Positions 60,879 to 64,000 of a stretch of 64,000 bases of DNA are shown one piece after another (position 1 is the stretch's first letter; the number at the start of each line of letters is the position of its first letter). The DNA comes from Nectonema munidae (taxonomy: Eukaryota; Nematomorpha; Nectonematoida; Nectonematidae), in NCBI GenBank assembly GCA_030549495.1, contig JAUIRK010000370.1, positions 62,001 through 126,000 of the forward strand, written 5' to 3'. The position numbers were made by a program, and so were the translations under genes. The notes below the pieces were generated by a model. It did no database searches, was not told where the DNA came from, and was given only the letters and a program-made list of their open reading frames with translations.

Positions 60879-62445
60879 CTTTGCAGTTCGTTGTTCAATA
60901 TAAATATCCAAAATAAATTGGTGAAAAAGTGATAAGAATAAAAAAGACCTACGATAATTTCGTGTAGAAACTTTGTAGTGTCTGAAAATTTTGCGCCATT
61001 TAAAACAAAGTTATCAATATTAGAGTTAGTAAAGGCGGAAACTCTAAAAAATTTAAAACAAAAGATAAAAACTAATTTTTAAAAAAGTGATCAATGATAT
61101 GAGAGAGATTAGATTTTGACTTAGTTCTGGTTCAAGTTATATTACTTTGAATACTAATTGAAATTTGATATATATGAATCGTAAAATAATATTAGGTTAT
61201 GGTTCCTGTAGACTGTAGAGGAACGAAGACGAAGTCGTATTTTCAATGGAATTGATGTTATGTTATAGTTTAATGATTATGGAGGGAGAAATGGGATGTG
61301 ATCACTTAAAACCTTTCATGCTTTTTCATTTTCTCAGGAGCATGCTTCAAATATATAAATAAGATAAAACGATGAGTTTAAACTTCCTAGCATTTTCATT
61401 AAACTTTCGATATTTTTATAAAGAAGTTTTTATCCTGATAGTTTTATACTTCTAAATTAATGGTTGATAGTGAAATTATATTCCTAAAAAGAAATATTTC
61501 AACATATGTGAGTTATCAGGGGAGCATATCCTTAAAATTATTGACGGTATCAAACTTTTTTTTATAATTCTTAAATTTATTTTAAAATAAATATTTTTAA
61601 ATTTTTCTTCTAATAAATTTGAAATTTCATAATTCGATATCTTTGTTTCAATTATATTTAAAAGACTTGTTTCACTTGTGATTAGATTTTCAATATTACT
61701 TCTCTTGTTTTAAGAAGTCTTTAAAAAAAAAATTTTAATCTAATTTTTTTTTAATTAATTTCAGATTTATTTGATATAAATAGACCATCAGAATTTGAGC
61801 CATATTAGATCAGAGAAAGTAAGGTGGGCAGCAATTGAACAAGAATAGCGAAATATTTTTTATAGCTCATACTTATATAAGGTACTTTTTCTTGAGGGGC
61901 AGAAAGTAATCTCAATAATTAAAAGCTTAAAGTGATTGTCGCTATTCATTATTCTAACTGAAGGAGTTAAATTAACTTAATTGAATACTCAAGTTAGGAT
62001 AAATGCCTTCATTATATATATATTTGATAAAAATAATTTAAATAAAGCTTTTATTACAAAATACTCAAATTTATAGCACATTTATATTTAGTTTCGTTTT
62101 AATCAAGATTGCTTTGAAAAGTCGCTAATGTTTCTACACTTTTTCCTTCAAATTTTATTAATAAAACGAACAACGAGGTAACTGACTTAATTTTATTCTT
62201 GAAATTTATTTGTTATACCTTTTTATATTGTGGATAGTGGTAAGTGTTCGGTTTGTCTGTAATTAAGATTGGCGTTAACCCATTAGGTACAGCTGTACTC
62301 ATTTAAGTATCAATTTATACCAAAAGGACAAAATTTAAAGTCACGACTCCATACCTTTAGATTCCTAGACTGAAGTCCTAAATATATTTTCAAACAATCC
62401 ACTCTACTAACTGAACATATGCGTAGGTAGCAATAATAAGATAAA
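60879..62445. other. SNX intron, one piggyBac-like end
   Basis: No coding exon identified. TTAACCCATTAGGTACAGCT at 62276, with the perfect palindrome GTACAGCTGTAC, resembles a TTAA-element terminus; its partner end was not found. Confidence 0.4.
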
Positions 62446-62586
62446 GGTACCATAGAGTGTTTTCATCGAGAAGGCATAATTGCGTCGCTTGTATCGAACT
62501 ATGAGGAAAGCAGGTTTGATGGAGGATCGAACCGAAGACCTTGAGTTATCGGATCCAGCATCTAACCAACCCTACTCACGCCCCTA
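62446..62586 (-). repeat. tRNA-derived SINE copy 6
   Basis: The forward strand starts GGTACCATAGAGTGTTTTCA. The reverse strand has GGGGCGTGAGTAGGGTTGGT and CTCAAGGTCTTCGGTTCGAT. Very similar to copies 2 and 5, so this family spread fairly recently. Confidence 0.82.
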
Positions 62587-62813
62587 GGTAGAATAACGGA
62601 AATACATTCTAATACTTGGATATCTTTTTTCGTTATAGAAATTGTATTTATCTCATCATGAAAAAGAAAGGAAAAATATTGGGTCGCTTTCGACTGTTAA
62701 ATAAATAAAAATTGCTTTTGATAAAACAAGAAATATCAAACCATGATACAGAAGAGCCAAAAAAAGTCAGCCAATGTCAGAGCCACAATCGTCTCTACCA
62801 TGTTGTAATGCTA

Positions 62814-63115
62814 CAGTCAGACCTCGTTTATCCGACACTGATTTGTGAGATTGTTTATCCGACGGATTGTGGTGAATTTATCGGATTAACCAATCATCTA
62901 TAAATAGACTTTAAAGTTTCAGAAGAATCAATAGTCTAGGATAAAATGTGCTATAAAAATACACGAAGAAATACACTGTAAAAGTATCTCATATATATTT
63001 CCCTTGATGAAGACAGTTTTGGTGTCCGAGTGAATGTCAGAATAGAGGGAGAGAAAAATATTGAAAAAAATAGTCAATATTGTAACGGATAGTGAGGTTT
63101 TCGGATAATTGTGTG
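62814..63115. mobile_element. pogo/Tigger-like remnant
   Basis: TA followed by CAGTCAGACCTCGTTTATCC is a classic pogo/Tigger terminus, with GATTGTTTATCCGACGG repeated just inside. About 280 bp on, the reverse strand reads TTATCCGAAAACCTCACTAT, matching the inner repeats. The true right terminus was not found; further similar debris reaches about 63500. Confidence 0.55.
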
Positions 63116-63831
63116 TTGCATAAACGATGTCTAACGCCAATGAGTCGTCTAATACAAACCATACTAATACAGTCTTCAAAAAGCGTCGTTCACGATGAGT
63201 GACATAAGGCAATATCAATAAACAGTTCATATAAAGTCACTCTCACACACTACTTCATAGCGAGGGATTAGACACGCAGTAAAATAGAAAACGGGAACAC
63301 ATAAGCGAAAATAAAAAAATACACTTAATGATAAAACTCTCTCTGTTTGGGCGTTTATTAAAAATTTTGTTTACTTTTACGATGTCTATAAACCCCGCGA
63401 TAAATTTTACATTTCCGCGAGAACCCCATTCCCCGGTGTTTAAAAAAGGCGTCGAAGTATATTCCTTAGTTGACACAGAGGTTTCACGGTAAGACTCGGT
63501 TATAGTGAAACTCACTTTGTACGAACTTAATCCTAGTTCCTACATACATTCGCTCTAGCCCGATTCCACTATATATACAACGGCACGAATAAGTATTGGA
63601 CACATGCAGAATATTTGTGTAATTATCATCATACTGTATTATATAAAACAAAATGTACATGTTCAAGTGTTGTATAATCATAAGTTGATCGTTGATGACA
63701 AAATTACAAATTGGTCTGCGCAAGAGCTTACTAACTTTTCTTATGCATGCAATACTTATGTGTTTCAATGAATATACTCAAAATGAAAGAAAAGAGCATG
63801 AAAATGCGCTGACTACTTTGAATTAACTGAC

Positions 63832-63923
63832 TTTTTAAGAGGAGAGACAGCTTTAGCATTTGCATCATTCAGCGCCATTTTGCCATGCGTAGAACTATTT
63901 GATTCGCCAATAACTGATTCTTC
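63832..63923 (-). CDS. Possible linker exon of the SNX gene
   Basis: Reverse strand: pyrimidine-rich acceptor CTCTTTTTTTATTTCTGAAG, then EESVIGESNSSTHGKMALND and ANAKAVSPLKK, with donor GTCAGT (phase 2). It is low-complexity and polar, as SNX9-family SH3-PX linkers are. Its phase does not fit my 60878 acceptor directly, so another exon or a different acceptor would be needed. Confidence 0.3.
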
Positions 63924-64000
63924 CTTCAGAAATAAAAAAAGAGAGTATATAAACTTTTTTAAACGCATAAAAAAGCGCACATCAAATGAGTCGTATTCAT

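Noticed and set aside
63255-63768. SH3 domain of the sorting nexin in the reverse frames
   Set aside because: GEWGSRG..FI looked SH3-like at first, but the ALYDF and WW motifs are absent and the DNA carries pogo-like terminal motifs.

Overview
This is about 64 kb of an AT-rich, intron-containing animal nuclear genome. Genes are split by introns, the homeobox gene is of the metazoan NK1 class, and a sorting nexin of the SNX9 family is present. Most of the DNA between exons is decayed transposons: hAT, pogo/Tigger, TTAA-target elements, LINEs, a tRNA-derived SINE and many MITEs. The repeat-encoded proteins are of kinds I know from arthropods and cnidarians, and the Gly/His/Tyr-rich proteins look arthropod-like. 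I would guess an arthropod, possibly a crustacean such as a copepod, but the sequence does not settle the species. No bacterial, plasmid or CRISPR features are seen.

Layout. 1-3.4 kb: a decayed DNA transposon with terminal inverted repeats, itself invaded by a SINE. 3.8-7.4 kb (+): two neighbouring, unrecognised genes whose last exons encode basic, furin-site-bearing, His/Gly/Tyr-rich proteins, probably tandem paralogues with a secreted product. 9.2-16.6 kb (-): a four-exon HSDL2-type short-chain dehydrogenase; all splice phases agree and give 287 aa, without the usual SCP2 domain. 17.5-29 kb: a repeat graveyard (pogo/Tigger remnant, LINE 3' end broken by a ZBED-like hAT element, a 95-bp-arm hairpin, 161-, 100- and 28-bp tandem repeats, a second LINE, a TTAA MITE). 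29-37 kb: mostly unrecognised AT-rich DNA with one intact hAT-like MITE. 37.1-42.4 kb (+): a three-exon NK1/slouch homeobox gene with an eh1-like repressor motif. 44.1-60.9 kb and beyond (-): the PX and BAR parts of an SNX9/18/33 family sorting nexin, reconstructed as eight phase-consistent exons; its SH3 end should lie beyond the window. Its introns are swollen by transposons, including a 4-kb composite hAT element and a nested 598-bp element with 10-bp target duplications. 62-64 kb: SINE, pogo-like debris and a possible linker exon.

The host genes are unrelated in function: membrane remodelling (SNX), lipid or peroxisomal dehydrogenase (HSDL2-like), transcriptional control (NK1), and a possible secreted metal-binding or structural pair. 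I see no operon-like or defence-like system. The most unusual items are the tandem His-rich pair, the SCP2-less HSDL2, the recurrent tRNA-derived SINE, the long hairpin with its tandem repeats, and two repeat-encoded protein families that I recognise as widespread but cannot assign to a superfamily.
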